A stretch of 64,000 nucleotides of DNA from Microcebus murinus (lineage: Eukaryota; Chordata; Mammalia; Primates; Cheirogaleidae), in the NCBI RefSeq assembly GCF_040939455.1, contig NC_134120.1, positions 14,351,001-14,415,000 of the forward strand. The letters run 5' to 3'. Position 1 is the stretch's first letter. The number at the start of each line of letters is the position of its first letter. Under the pieces are notes generated by a model that worked only from the letters and a program-made list of their open reading frames with translations, was not told the DNA's origin and searched no databases. The translations under genes were made by a program, and so were the position numbers. Below, piece after piece: positions 22,741 to 35,511 of the stretch.

Positions 22741-23129
22741 TAAATGTATTAACTTTGAGTTCAAAATACCAATATTGGTTTTGTAAATGATATCATCACC
22801 TTAATAAATCATATTTCCCAATTTGCTTTTTCCGGATTCTTACTCTCAAGAGCTCATTAGAAACTACTGACAGTTAGGAAAGCTCATATGCAAAATATGT
22901 CAATAACACTTAATGTAATTTATCCAGAGCATAGTTTTTAATTGTATTTAGAGCAATAATGTCCTTTTTAAAAGCCCTTCTCTCATTTTGATCTCCAATT
23001 TCTCCTTGTCAGTGTTTGTTTTTCCTTCTTTGCCTGTGACCAATTCTGCCTTCACGTTTCTCTCAGTTTTATTAAACTTTAAACAGGTGTCTTTCTGACT
23101 CTACATCCCAACCTACCTTTTCTTTTTTT
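22741..23129. other. AT-rich unique DNA
   Basis: Nothing recognised. Confidence 0.5.
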
Positions 23130-23230
23130 CTTTTTTATTAAAAAACAACTTTATTGAGACATACTTCACAAGCTATACGTTTTACCCATTTAAAGTGTAT
23201 AATCCAATAGAGCAGTTACTTTAGAAAACT
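23130..23230 (-). mobile_element. L1M-type 3' end fragment, antisense
   Basis: AACTTTATTGAGACATACTT followed by ACCCATTTAAAGTGTATAAT is the hallmark of the antisense L1M 3' end. Confidence 0.7.
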
Positions 23231-24064
23231 TTCCATTGTTAATTCTTTCTCTGCCCCTTTGAGATGTAAATCTTCTCTCAGACTCCTAACAGTTTAACAG
23301 CCCAGAAATGTCTTTCTCAAATACCTGGGAGCTATCTCTTTCAAATGTAATCATCAAGAAAGATAGAGCCCCTTCCTCCCAGTCCCTGGAAATGTAAGAA
23401 CCTAAACTGATAACAAACACAGATGGACTTTATATCTATCAACTTCCTCCTTAATCTCCTCCAGTACTTTTCCATTAGTTCACTCCAGCCTTTAAAAATC
23501 CTCTCGCCTTTTGTTTCAGCAGAGTTGAATTCTATCTCTCTTCTCTATTACAACAGTCCTGAACAAAGTCTTTCTTGTCTTTTTAACTGCATCTGCTGGA
23601 ATTTTCCTTGACACCTGAAGTATCTTGATAGAAGATAAAATAAAATACAGGTCAAAGGCTCTGTCCTCTTCTGTTATCTGTGGAGGAATCCACAAAACAT
23701 CAGCAAATCCATTGGCCCCAGCACATTGCATCTCAGCCTGTACTTCTAGTACTCATTTATCCTTAAAATTTGCTCTGAATAGGTTCCGACAGAAGATAAT
23801 GTGATATGATTAACAACAGAGTGGAAGGTTTCGGGTCCAACAAATATTCCAGTTTCTGAATTTCCCTTTTCTCTACAGCTAGATAGAATGAGAAAAGTAG
23901 TCAACTATCTCCCAATTAAATATCCATTGACTATTTACATTGTTTACATAGTTTTACCATAGATTTTTATTTCATTAATTTTATAAAGACATAGAGACTC
24001 CCTAAAAATTGGACAGAGTGTGATAAAATGGTGCTGTAGCTACTTCTGTAGATTATAGACAATG
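23231..24064. other. Unique DNA
   Basis: No repeat or gene was recognised. Short frames on both strands overlap one another. Confidence 0.45.
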
Positions 24065-24290
24065 ATAATAAGAGCTGCCATATATTAAGGTTTCTTTCTT
24101 TCCCGGCCATGTACTAAGCACTTTACACATATTAACACATTTAATGCTCATGAAACCATGTGAAATCGATATTATCATTCCCCCCATATTACAAATGATG
24201 AAATTTGAATAATGCAAATAACTTGCTTAGGATTACACAGTTAGAAAGTGGTCTTTTGTAATAGTACTCACCAACTTCTTTTATATCCAG
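24065..24290 (-). mobile_element. MIR SINE, antisense
   Basis: GTACTAAGCACTTTACACAT, CATTTAATGCTCATGAAACC, ATTACAAATGATGAAATTTG and GATTACACAGTTAGAAAGTG match antisense MIR. Confidence 0.82.
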
Positions 24291-24329
24291 TGTTCTTGCA
24301 CAGAACTGCTGCATTTCAAACTTTGACTT

Positions 24330-24480
24330 GCCAATTATTAAATTTTCCGTGGGAGGTACTTAACCCTCTGAAGTCTCAGTTCCTTTATCTGTAAAGGTGT
24401 ATAGGAAATGCCACACGGGTTTTTGTAGACTTAAAGGAGTTCATGCATATTAAGTCTCTAGCACAGTAATTAACCAAAAT
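24330..24480 (+). mobile_element. MIR SINE
   Basis: CTTAACCCTCTGAAGTCTCA, GTTCCTTTATCTGTAAAGG and TCTCTAGCACAGTAATTAAC match sense MIR, directly after an antisense one. Confidence 0.7.
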
Positions 24481-25934
24481 AAACAACTAGGATTGTATTT
24501 AACTTTTCAGTATTTTGGTTTACTAAGTACATTTATTCTAAAGTGCTATGATATTATCTCATAAGACATTACAGATCCAAGAATTGCTCACTGGTACATT
24601 ATTATTACCCATCATTCTGACTCTCATTAGCCAGGAATGGATGTTATCACACATAGAAATATCTATGATAATATTTGAGTCAAAAAACATGTAGAAACCT
24701 AAACAAGAAAACTAAGAATTTTTGAAAATTAATTTCTTTTTCTGATAATGCAGTCAAGAGACAGTTCAGATGCAGCTGAGAAATTGCAGTGGGAAGACTG
24801 GGACTGAAAGTCAGACATGATCTACTAGGTGACAAAACAGTGTCACCACATTTGTGATTCCTGTTTTCCTGAACGAAAATGGAAAATATACCTGCATGAA
24901 TCAATGAGGAGATTTCCCACTAACATTGCTGAATTCCCCATTGCTGGGCCTGAAGTTAGCTCAAATTTGAAGCTTCAGAAATGCTAAGAACTAGAAAAAA
25001 GTTTGTTCTCTTAGCAAACATCAAGCTATGTGCTGATATGTCAATTCCAGTTTTCTAAAGCATATTATTTACTTTCCTCTTCCTTTCTGAGTGTAGCTCA
25101 TTTCAAAGCAAGTACTTCTGGCTTTCAACAGTGCTAAAATGTCATTCTGAGTGGAAGGGGGACAATATCATTTTAAATAACATGAATATTACATCAGGAC
25201 CACTTTGCATAAGATGGGTTTTTCTCAAAGCCTTCTTTTCATTTGCTCAGAAACTAAATATATATTTAATTATTTTACATCTGCAAGCTACTTCAATAAT
25301 TAGATGCCCTTTCTTTGATTCTTTAATGTAGGAGATACTTGAAACTCAGCTGCTGTTAAATAGTGCTCTATCTGCCTCCTGTCTGATTATTCTCAGAAGC
25401 AACGGGTTATCACTGATCCAACAGAGATCTGTTCCCTGTCTATTATTCAAAAAAACCCTCGTCCATAAAATAAGCTTGAGAAAGTATCTTTCAATAACTT
25501 CAAAATAAATATACAACTGTTAAAATAAACCTGCTCATATATACACACATATGTATTCATATCAAGAGTGGAAGGAAGTAAGGAAAATGAGGACAGTATC
25601 TATTATTTATACCTTATTCTACTGCTTATATATATCCTTTACATCAGCTGTGCTTTCTGAGAACTTTGGCTTCAAGACATTAATTTATTGGTTTGGCACA
25701 CCCCTCCACACACACACACCCCTTATATGTACACCCACATATATATATTTTTTCACACATTTGTTTTATATGTGTTTATATATGATTTATATATATAATG
25801 TATACACATTATTTGTATATATATCTAATTTTTCAAATATATGCCCCAAATATCTCTTTTTATTTATGAAATTAACTTCATGATCAAGTGTGCAATGAAG
25901 AAAACATAACATAATTTGTTGGTTAGCAAAATAG
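24481..25934. other. AT-rich unique DNA with a TA/CA-rich patch
   Basis: 25700-25832 is rich in CACACA and TATATA. No gene was recognised. Confidence 0.5.
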
Positions 25935-26135
25935 CCACTTTGGACTCTGAGTGATCTCAAATAGAGTCTCTGCTCTGACTTTCAACTGGCTGTGTGACTT
26001 TGAGAAAGTCACTTCACCTCTTTCAGCCTATTTTCCTCATCGAAATACAAATACTAGAATCTATCAGACATGGTTATGGGGAGGATTAAATGGGGTGTGA
26101 TAAACAGATTACTAGCAAATAATAGAATTCAATGA
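25935..26135 (+). mobile_element. MIR SINE
   Basis: TCTCTGCTCTGACTTTCAAC, TGGCTGTGTGACTTTGAGAA, AGTCACTTCACCTCTTTCAG and GAGGATTAAATGGGGTGTG match sense MIR closely. Confidence 0.88.
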
Positions 26136-29100
26136 ATAGAAGTGAACTAAAAAAAAAAAAAAAGAACCTTAATCCCACACTCATTAATAGTTACTGTTAC
26201 TATTTGGAGATTGATTTGACAAAGCTGTTGGCTTTCAGTTATTAATATAGGGGACAGGATATAATCATTAAATATATTGAACTTCTAATTTGTTGCTACA
26301 AATATAAGGACTGTTGACTTTCTATATAGAAGTGACTGGAAAAGCCTTAAGGCCTAACAGAGGTTTCTTCCAGGACCAGGGAGAGAACTAGGCCATGGAT
26401 CAAGTGTGAAGAGACATTGGGAGAAAGAATCAAGTTGTTTTTGTTTGTACCTTATCCAGTCTGCTCAGTCTGCTCATTCTATAAGCCATTTTCTTACCAT
26501 CTTCTCTAAGAGGAAAGAAAGAATATGTGGGCAGGATTGTTGGGCTGTCTATATCCTATAAGGAATTTTGAAGACAAGATTCACATACTATAGACCACCT
26601 TTGTTAACAACAAAATCCCTTCTGCTTATTTGGTTGAGTGTACAATTAGAAACCTTGACCTTTTCTGCACAGCTAAAATACAAACCTTGAAACCCAGAAG
26701 AAAAAATCATTTTTTAAAAACTGTATTACACTTTTTCCACCAACCTATTTCAGAATTGTCAGCTAACCATGTACCCAAAACACAACCAAATACACACATT
26801 AATTTCTGTTTCAAAAATATATATGTATATATTCTTAAAGTCTCACTGATAGATATTGTAAAGCTCTAAATTAAATTACTTACTCTGAGTCACACAGCTT
26901 GTGAAATGCACAAGACTAAAAGTGTAGGTTTTTTTACCTCAAATGTGGAAGTACTGTGCAGAATGCATGTTACTCAGAAATATTCATGAGTACTTGATTA
27001 GTATCATGGACTCCTTAAAGATCTATTTGTTTTTTCTTTCTTTTCTTATCTGAACTTGGGAGGTGAGAAAAGGACAGCAAATGATCAACTTGCTTATGTG
27101 TTATTTTATAAAAGGAAAATTTGCCTTGCCACAGTCAGACTCTAGAGACTACAAATAGTGTTGGTACAGCAAAATATTGCACTACCTGAAAATATAATGT
27201 GAAAGAAACAGCCCACCTAAGGGACTAGAACACAAGTGCCAGAGTTTGTATTCTTGTTTATACATTCCATAAATGTTGGCTATTATCATTATTATTGTTA
27301 TTATTAACCAAGAAGCTGTTGTCCTAGTGAGAAATAAGCCCCCCTATTTGTTTTCTATTGGCTTCCCTTTCTTCCAAAGGGTGAGATGGGCCAGGGAAGG
27401 CCAGGGCCACAGGAGCAGACAGAAAGTACCCTAAGAAGATGAGGTACTGGAGAAAGCCTACAATAGCTGGAACCTCCTATTTATTCTATTCCCCAAGAAC
27501 CTTAAGAGCTTTAATTACTATTATGTAATTGTGGTTGAGCTTTACATCAAATATATATATATATGTATATATATATACACACACATATTTGCTTTTGCTT
27601 TTGGTTTTATTTTGGTGGTGTTGTTCAGTAGGTTTGGGAAGAGAGAGGTTTTGCTTCCATACCATCACCATTTTCTGGAAATCTCCTAAGTTACTCTATT
27701 TTGTTCTTTATGTCTTTTGGTCTCTTAAATCCAGATTATTTCCTCCTCTTTCTTCTTGCCTGAGATGTTGTCTATCATAGTCTGATATTTTTTAGATCTT
27801 AAAAGCAGCATCTTCCTCATCTTTACTCATGGCTCAGGGTTAGTTTCAACTATGTTCCAAGGTATTACCCAGTGGTCTTCAGAGCTTTGCAGCATTTTGA
27901 AATGTGTTTATGCTATTTTACCTCAGTATTTTGATATTCAAAATTCACACTGAAATACAAATAATTCCAATTTAAGAGTTAAGTGGTATTTTGCCAGAGA
28001 ACTGACATAACAGAAGTGGTATTAAAAGAAGATTAACCCAGCAAACATGCAGGAGTGATTGGATTATAGCAACAAGTTGAATTTGCCAAGTGTTGTTCTG
28101 CACTGTAGATTTAAGCCATTCTGATCTCTCGCTTTGTCTGGTTTAGAAAATCAGGATGCTTCACTGTTTATCCACTTGCCATTTAAAACATTTTGGTGAT
28201 TTATGAGATAAGAGAAGCAGTTTTTGCCCAGGCTTCCTTAGTTGTGCAATCCTGGGCCTGCTGCATGGATAAGAGTAAATCTCAGAAGTTTGTGTCTTTT
28301 TTGGAATCTATGAAGAGTAAATGGAAGACTAATTTTGAGTGTGATGATAAACTGCAACTTTTGAATCTTAATGAATAAAAAGTACCAATTTTTACAAGTG
28401 ATCACTCTAGAAAGAGGGCAAACAGGAATCAAGGCTAAGTCAATTTACTAGGTCTAAGTAACACAATTCTAACAGATTTTTTTTCCTTGCAAGTAGAATA
28501 GTCAGAGTTAATATTCACCTTTTATTTTTCTAAATAATGAGTAGTTTAGGAGAATAAACTGTAATTTTTAATTACAGAATAACAGTAGGTCATTATTAGA
28601 AATAAATTATTGTTTTTATTTTTATGCATTATTCTGTATTTATTAAAGACTAAACACAATAGAAAATGGCAGAAAACACATATAGAAAATATGTAATACT
28701 CTGTATCTATTAATTTAGGACTACAGGAAAATCTCTGGTTTTCACCAACATCTGCTTTTATAATGATCTCTTCTCATTAAGTCTGAGTGATTATGAAATT
28801 AAATGTAACAAATCCTTTGATCAACCTGATCATAGGCATATTTTAAATAAAGTACGTATTTCTCTATGATGTTTGAATAACAGAAGTTCCTTCTTATTAA
28901 TCCAATAATAATTATAATTAAGCCTTTGGGTAAAAGCTCAAGAGATCAAGGCTAAGTAGGGTCCTTATTAACTTAGAAGTTCATAGTAATTTCGGAATTA
29001 AACACAAATAATTAATAGTTACATGAGCAAATTTTGAGCACTCTCAGCAAAATAGCATGATAAATTAGAACACCTTGTTTGTGATATAAAATCCAATGAA

Positions 29101-29260
29101 ATCTATTTACAGCTTAGAAATGAGAACCTATTTCTGTAGCTTTAGAGCATACCTGAGTCACATGCATTTCAGAATATATTTTAGGACTGTGTTAAATCAA
29201 ACCTTCTCCTTATCCTTCCACCTTCCCCACAACCAGCCACCACATTACTGGTTTGAAGTA
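26136..29260. other. AT-rich unique DNA
   Basis: It contains an A run at 26148-26163 and a TATATA/CACACA patch at 27549-27587. Several 60-80 codon frames have no recognisable features. Confidence 0.45.
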
Positions 29261-29672
29261 CAGGTGCTCTTTGACTTATGATAGGATTATGTCCTGATAA
29301 ACTCACTGAGAGTTGAAAATATAGTAAGATGAAAATGCATGTAATATACCTCACCTACCAAACATCATAGTTTAAAGTAGCCTACTTTGAATGTATTTAG
29401 AACACTTCCATTAGCCTACAGTTTGACAAAATCATCTGGCAACACAGTATACCATAGATTATCAGTTGTTTACCCTCATGATTGCATGGCAGATTGGAAG
29501 CTATGGCTCCCTGCCATTGCCCAGCATCTTGAAACAGTATCAAACAGCATAGTATTAGCCTGGTAAGAGATGACAAGTCAAAACTAGAATTATGGTTTCT
29601 ACTGAATGCATATTGCTTTTGCAGCATTTCCACAAATTGGAAATTCAACCATTGTAAGTCAAGGACCACCTG
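29261..29672 (-). mobile_element. Nonautonomous Tigger-like (TcMar) DNA transposon, complete
   Basis: The ends CAGGTGCTCTTTGACTTATG and, reverse-complemented from the right, CAGGTGGTCCTTGACTTACA form imperfect terminal inverted repeats. A TA dinucleotide directly flanks both ends (29259-29260 and 29673-29674), the target duplication of Tc1/mariner elements. The interior words TAGCCTACAGTTTGACAAAA and CTACTGAATGCATATTGC fit the known antisense consensus. At 412 bp it codes for no transposase. Confidence 0.85.
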
Positions 29673-29984
29673 TATTAAAGAGAATAAACTATATTTTCCT
29701 TAGTTTAAAAAAAAAGATCTATTAGATTGAATTTAAATAACACTGTATTAAGAAACATTTCAGACATACAAAATGTAAAAAGAATATTGTTAAATAACAA
29801 TTGCGTACTACCATAAACAATGAAAGATAAAGCATTACAAATACAACAAAGGCCTTGGAGTTAATCTCTGGTAGCATTTTCCTTATTTGTAATCAGAGGA
29901 ACCTATATCTTTATTTTGGTAATGCATCTTTACATATTTATTATATACAAATGACCCAATCTTGTTTTCCTTAAACTAAAATTA

Positions 29985-30270
29985 TATATAAAAATATCTT
30001 ACCATATATAGCCTTCTATACTTGATTTATTTTTCATTCAGTATTTTGTGGGTGTGATTTAGTATCTCTAGTTCATTCATGTTCACTGAAGAGGGCACTC
30101 TACTGTATTAGCGTTCCCTAACTTAACCCAGACTGCTGCTGATGGATATTTATCATTGTTTCTAAATTTTCCCTAGTAGCAACAGTATTGCTGTCAACAT
30201 TCTAGTATACATCTCTTTGCCTGCATGTGTGAAAGCTTCTCCATAGTATTTCATCCATTCTAAGATGCAC
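29985..30270 (-). mobile_element. L1M-type 3' fragment, antisense
   Basis: AGTTCATTCATGTTCACTGA, CTGATGGATATTTATCATTG, AACATTCTAGTATACATCTC and TGTGAAAGCTTCTCCATAG follow the antisense L1M 3' end order, strongly diverged. Confidence 0.6.
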
Positions 30271-30289
30271 TTTTAAAAAATATCTTAAC

Positions 30290-30385
30290 ATTCTAAAATG
30301 AAATTCTAAAATGAAAGTCTCTTTTCATTCTAAAATGAAACTAAACTTTTCATTCTAAACTTTCCATTCTAAAATGAAAGTCTCC
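30290..30385. repeat. Local degenerate tandem repeat (ATTCTAAAATGAAA unit)
   Basis: ATTCTAAAATGAAA and trimmed variants (CATTCTAAACTTTTC, CCATTCTAAAATGAAAG) recur about six times with changing spacers. Confidence 0.8.
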
Positions 30386-32265
30386 TAATTTGTGAGCTCT
30401 AAAAATAATAATTGGAAGTATATTTTCAGTAGAATGAATGAGCCACAAATGTGTGAAGATCTCAAATTCTACCAGGTATCTCTATGTGTTTGTGTGGATC
30501 TGCACTACTACCACTATGGTATGTGAGAATTCTAGTTGTTCGTTGTAATCCTCAACACTTGATATCATCAGACATTTGATTTATGGGCAATAAATGTCAA
30601 CTTATTGTTATTTTTTTAATATACTATGAACACTATTTGAGTGAAAGGCACACCTATAGCCAGGACTCAAGCATTAACTTAAAACATTTGTACCTCCTTA
30701 ATGTTTTGAAATTTAAGAAATAAATTAAGAAAATAATATAATATATTATAATACTAACTATATAATACTAATGAATCCTATTTCTTATTCTTTAGTTTCC
30801 TCTTACATTCTTCTTTCCCCTTTTTGAAAAGGAATCTTATTTTTTCTTATTAGTATCCTCTGTGGCAAAATATATTGATAAAGGGAGTTTTTTGGCCTGT
30901 AATTTCTTCTTATCAGCTGTTAAGCCAATCATTGTTGTTGTTTTGGGTTTTTTTGTTTGGTTCAATGGGGGGGGGTTGTTTTTGTTTTTGGTAATCACTG
31001 CTTTCTTCCCATTTGCTTTCAATTTATTTATTTATTTGTATATTTAATATAATTTGTGTTGGCTTGCTTTAATTAATTCTGTTTGAAATTTCTTATAATT
31101 TTGAATCTAAGAATTTATGTCTTTTTTTCTTATTTTTTAAAATCTTTATTCTTTTTTATTTATTTTTAATTTATTGGCTTTTTAATCTTATGATTTTTTA
31201 TATATTTCAACATGATACAATTTATCCAAGCAACAGAATTTATGTCTTTTAGCAATTCTATACAATTTTTAATCACTCTTTCTTCAAACCAGTTTTCTGG
31301 GAACTCTAAAGAAATGTACTCATTCTATATTCCATTCCCTTTGACTACTTTTTTAAATTTCCACATTTCTCTCTCTATTTCCCTTTGTCTCCGTCTTTAT
31401 AGAGTAGGTGTCCTTAAGTATTGCATTCTACTTGACTTCATAGATACATTTTCCAGTTCACTTCTTGTTTTCTTCAACTTTTAAAGCAGTGTGTTGTTTA
31501 ACTCATCTATTACATTCTTAATTTCAAAGGCTTCTTTTATTTCCAAAAATACTTTTTAATTCTTTTCAAATATACCTATTTCCCTTTTCTTTTTTGTATC
31601 ACGTTTTCTGATGTTTTTATTCTATTGTCACTTCCTATTATTTTACATATGAATTTTTTTACAATCATTAACTGAAGTTCTTAAGAGACCAATTCTGTAG
31701 TATGTGGCATCTGCTTTTCCTTACTAATTTGGTTATTTCCCCATGTCTTCAGTGAGTTTAGACTAGGAGCTTACATACATCCCAGCATTATTTCTGGGAC
31801 ATTTTGTTTATCTGAACTGCCCATGGTAGAGTGAAGGTCAAGTAGCTAATATTTAATGTCTGCATGAGGCTCATGTACTCAGACATGAGAGGGTACCTAC
31901 ATCAGAGTTCCAAGTCAAATTTAACTTTGTTGGTAAACACTCAGATCAGACAATATGAAGACTAACTGAAAGCCTCAAATCTGAAGGAGTGGAGTCAGAT
32001 TTAATATTATCCTTGAAGAGGCAAGAATTTATAGCCTGGTTGATTGAACTGTATAGAAACATATTCAGAATAAGAGATGCTCCTCAGTAATATTCCTAAA
32101 CCCCAAGCTGATCTTGACTTTCCCTTATAGGATTGGAGTCCTGTTGATTCTGTGGAATGATAATTAATTTAAAAAGTACTGCATAATTTCATTTTAACAA
32201 ACATAACCAGACCAATTTAATATTTGATCCAAATAACCATTTATTTTAATTTTAAAAGTTAGATA
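30386..32265. other. T-rich unique DNA; 31395-31690 may be old antisense L1M
   Basis: 31395-31690 (TTCACTTCTTGTTTTCTTCA, ACATTCTTAATTTCAAAGGC) resembles antisense L1M coding sequence but is too diverged to be sure. It also has a G9 run at 30967-30975 beside T runs. No gene was seen. Confidence 0.35.
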
Positions 32266-32631
32266 TAACATACAGTTTTTAAATTTATTTCAGCACAATA
32301 AGGGGGTACAAATGTTAAGGTTACAAACATTGCTATTGCCTTCTGTCCCCCCTAGAGTCAGAGCTTCAAGCATGTCCATGCCCCCGACAATGCAAAATGC
32401 ACTTATAATGTATATATATAAACCCATCCCCTCCTCCCCACCTGCCCAACACCCGATAAATGTTTTTTTAAAATAACATTTTGGTTAGCTTATAATTTTG
32501 CCTTTACTTAGCAAAGGTTAGAGGTATGCCCTTCCCCTCCACACTGTTCGCTGCATCTTTCAGATGTGAGTCTATCTCCCCACCCCGCAAATCTCTGGTG
32601 AACACCACCACCCTAACATACAGTTTTTAAA
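32266..32631 (-). mobile_element. 5'-truncated L1 3'UTR insertion with 18-bp target-site duplication
   Basis: TAACATACAGTTTTTAAA at 32266-32283 and 32614-32631 is an exact duplication. The 330 bases between are an antisense L1 3' end (AAGGGGGTACAAATGTTAAG near the tail side, then pyrimidine-rich C runs). The TTAAGGTTAC variant marks a different subfamily from the young L1s at 1 and 35441. Confidence 0.93.
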
Positions 32632-33439
32632 AAGGATGGATGACAAGGTTCGAAGTTCAGAATGATTTTTAAATGTTCTTGCGAAATAATTACACATTGA
32701 AATACTTTATATAAGAGCCTCACCTAAATATCATGGCAAAAAGAGTACGTCTTGGATTCAAAGGAAGAATTGAGTTTAAAATTGCAAAGTCAATGATTGA
32801 GTCATAGTGGCGAAGCATTTATATTTTTTAAGCAAGGGTACTATTTAAAAAGCTACAGAGAAATGTCATTGGTTATGGTTAATCTCAATTTATATCTGAG
32901 AGCATAAAGAAAAAAGGAGAGAAATAAAAACATATCATACATACTGAAGTTTAAAGAGGAGTTCCCATAGCTCATACATCTGTTAAAGAAAAAGCATAGT
33001 TCATTTGAAGGATATCAATCTAAATGCTTTTGAAAATTACTATATTTAATATTATTTATGAAGTTTGTACAGATTTTTTTCTCAGTTCTACACAGTTATA
33101 AAAATGAATAATTATAGAATATATTGTGGTTCTTTGGAAGCACATAGTGGTAAACATTTAGATTGCTCCTTTTATTTTTTGTTTTTTTCTTTATTGATTT
33201 ATTTTATCTTCATTTATTTTGTCTTCCATTTATTTTATCTTCCATTTATTTTATCTTCATAAAAATTTAAATCTATATCATATTGCTCTTCCATGTAGAA
33301 AAAAATTACAGGTATGTGCATCTATATTTTCTAGGTAGGAATATTTCTATGAAACTGTAACTCTATCAATTATTTAATAGCTATACCTAATGTGATTAGT
33401 CAACTTCAAAGGTTGAGTGTAAGGGGTCTGAGAAAAAGA
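32632..33439. other. AT-rich unique DNA
   Basis: 33150-33260 has TTTATTTTATCTTCATT-like repeats. No gene was seen. Confidence 0.45.
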
Positions 33440-33635
33440 GAATATAACTTTAAATACTAACTCTAGCACTGATTAGCTGGGTGACATTAGACAAGCTATT
33501 TAAACAAGCTGTGCTTCATTTAATTAGTCTGTAGTTTGTGGATAATATTAGAACCCAATTCGCAGGTTATCTGTGACCACACCTGGCACGTAGAGAGCAC
33601 TAAATTAATATTAGCTATTCTTATCTAAAAAAAGT
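33440..33635 (+). mobile_element. MIR SINE
   Basis: TAACTCTAGCACTGATTAGC, TGGGTGACATTAGACAAGC, CCTGGCACGTAGAGAGCACT and AAATTAATATTAGCTATTC match sense MIR. Confidence 0.82.
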
Positions 33636-34429
33636 TTAAAAATTAGGATTATTGATCTAAGAGAATAAATACTTAAATCATTTCCTAATGAATTGCTATC
33701 ACATTTCTGAATAATCATTTGTTTTAACAATTAACTAGAAAATGTACCCAAATCTTATTCCTTAGTTTCCTCTATCAGTAAAAGAAGCAAGTGTACACTT
33801 AGAAGTGTTATATGGTACAGAAGAAAGAGAAAGTGTGTGTTTTTGTGTGTGTGTACATGAGGGAGAGACAGAGAGAACACTTTCAATAGAGATTAGAGAA
33901 ATAAATGTACCTCTGACATTATTTCCCATAGGTGACCAGTTCCAGGACAGTTTCGGAAGCCACTCTGTTCCACTGTTCAGATGAAATTACACAAAATGAC
34001 AGGCAGCCCTATCACTCTCTGCCTTGTGCGTAATTTTATTTGATCTTCTTGCAAAGAACTACTTCATTTCTACTCTAAAAAGACTGGACTTTGAAAGAGA
34101 GAGAGAGAAAATTTAAGTGATTTTATACATTTTTTTCTTTTTTACCTTAAGTGGCAGCAGCATAATTTTAAGATCTTAAAAGCTTTGTCTTTTACTCTAG
34201 AAAAAAATTACTCCCACCTCTGATCATTAATTTTTGGAAACATTTTTGTTTGTTTTGCCACATATAAAGTAATACTTTAAAAAGTTGAAGAATGGCATAT
34301 TGTTGACTTGTCAAAGACAGCTTTTGAAGAAGGAAAAAATCAATACTCAGTGGTAAAGTCAGTTGTTTTATGGAAAGATGGTTCTAATCTAAATTGTCAT
34401 CAGTAATTGCATACCAAAAAAGAGTCAGA
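33636..34429. other. AT-rich unique DNA
   Basis: Short TG (33835-33850) and GA (34097-34108) runs. No gene was recognised. Confidence 0.45.
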
Positions 34430-35440
34430 TGATCCAAAGCAATCCTGAGCCAAAAAACGAAGCTGAAAGCCTCTCAATACCAGACTTCAAAATACATTAT
34501 AAAGCTATTAGTTAACAAAGCATCCTAGTATTGGTACAAAAACAGACATATAGAATAATGGAACAGAATAGAGAACCCAGAAAAACATCTACATATTTAT
34601 AGCCTCTTGATTTTTGATAAAGGTGCCAGAAGCTTACAATGGGTAAAGAATACCCTCTTTTATAAATGGTGCTGGGAAACTAGATATCAGTACACAGAAG
34701 AATGAAACTAGACTCCTATCTCTTCCCCTATACAAAAATAAACTCAAAATGGATTAAAGACTTAAATGTAAGACCCCAAACTGTAAAACTACCAGGAGAA
34801 AACATAGAAAAAACACTCAAGTACATTGGTCTAGGCAAAGATTTTATGACTACAACCTCAAAAACACAAGCAATTAAAACAAAAGCAAACAAATGGAACT
34901 ATATTAAACTAAAAAGCTTTTGCATAGCAAAAGAAAGCCACAGAATTATAATAAAACTCTTTGAATGGGAGAAAATGTTTGCAAACCTCTAACAAGGGAC
35001 TACGATGAAGAATATCCAAGGAACTCAAATAATTCAACAGTTAAAAATCAAATAATCACATTAAAATTGGGCAAAGGATATGAATAGACATTTCTCAAAG
35101 GAAGACATACAAATAAATGACCAACAGGTATATAAAAAAAAAAAGCTCAACATCACTAATCATAGAGAAATAAAAATCAAAACCACCATGAGATACCATC
35201 TTATCCCAATTAAAAAGTCTATTAATAAAAAGACAAAAAAAATAACAAATGCTGGTAAGGATGTGGGAAAAAGAAAACTCTTATATACTATTGGTGGGAC
35301 TATAAATTAATACAAGCATTATAAAAAAACACTATGGATATTTTCCAAAAAACAAAAACAAAACTGCTATATGATCCAGCAATCCCTGTACTAAGTATAT
35401 ATCTAAAAGAAAGTAAATCAGTATATCAAAGAAATACCTG
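34430..35440 (+). mobile_element. L1MA/L1PB-like element, 5' part (split by the young L1)
   Basis: ORF2-derived sequence starting about GATCCAAAGCAATCCTGAGC and running collinearly to TATGATCCAGCAATCCCTGT. It encodes recognisable C-terminal ORF2 peptides (for example INSKWIKDLNVRPQTVKLPG) in frames broken by stops and shifts. It resumes at 42026. It is older and more diverged than the inserted L1, and non-functional. Confidence 0.88.
35428..35440 (+). repeat. Target-site duplication, left copy, of the full-length L1
   Basis: AAAGAAATACCTG, repeated exactly at 42026-42038. It fixes the L1 5' end at 35441. The right copy abuts the A tail, so its left limit is ambiguous by a few A's. Confidence 0.93.
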
Positions 35441-35454
35441 GAGGGGGGGCGGAG

Positions 35455-35465
35455 CAAGATGGCGG
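35455..35465 (+). promoter_or_regulatory. YY1-type motif at the L1 5' end
   Basis: CAAGATGGCGG lies 15 bases from the element start and matches the YY1 core. Human L1 has a YY1 site at the same place that sets the transcription start. The older copy carries CAAGATGGTGG (48948-48958), a CpG-decayed version. Confidence 0.7.
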
Positions 35466-35511
35466 ACGAATAACACCGCCAGACAGAGGGTCTCTGCAGA
35501 AAAGACCGATT

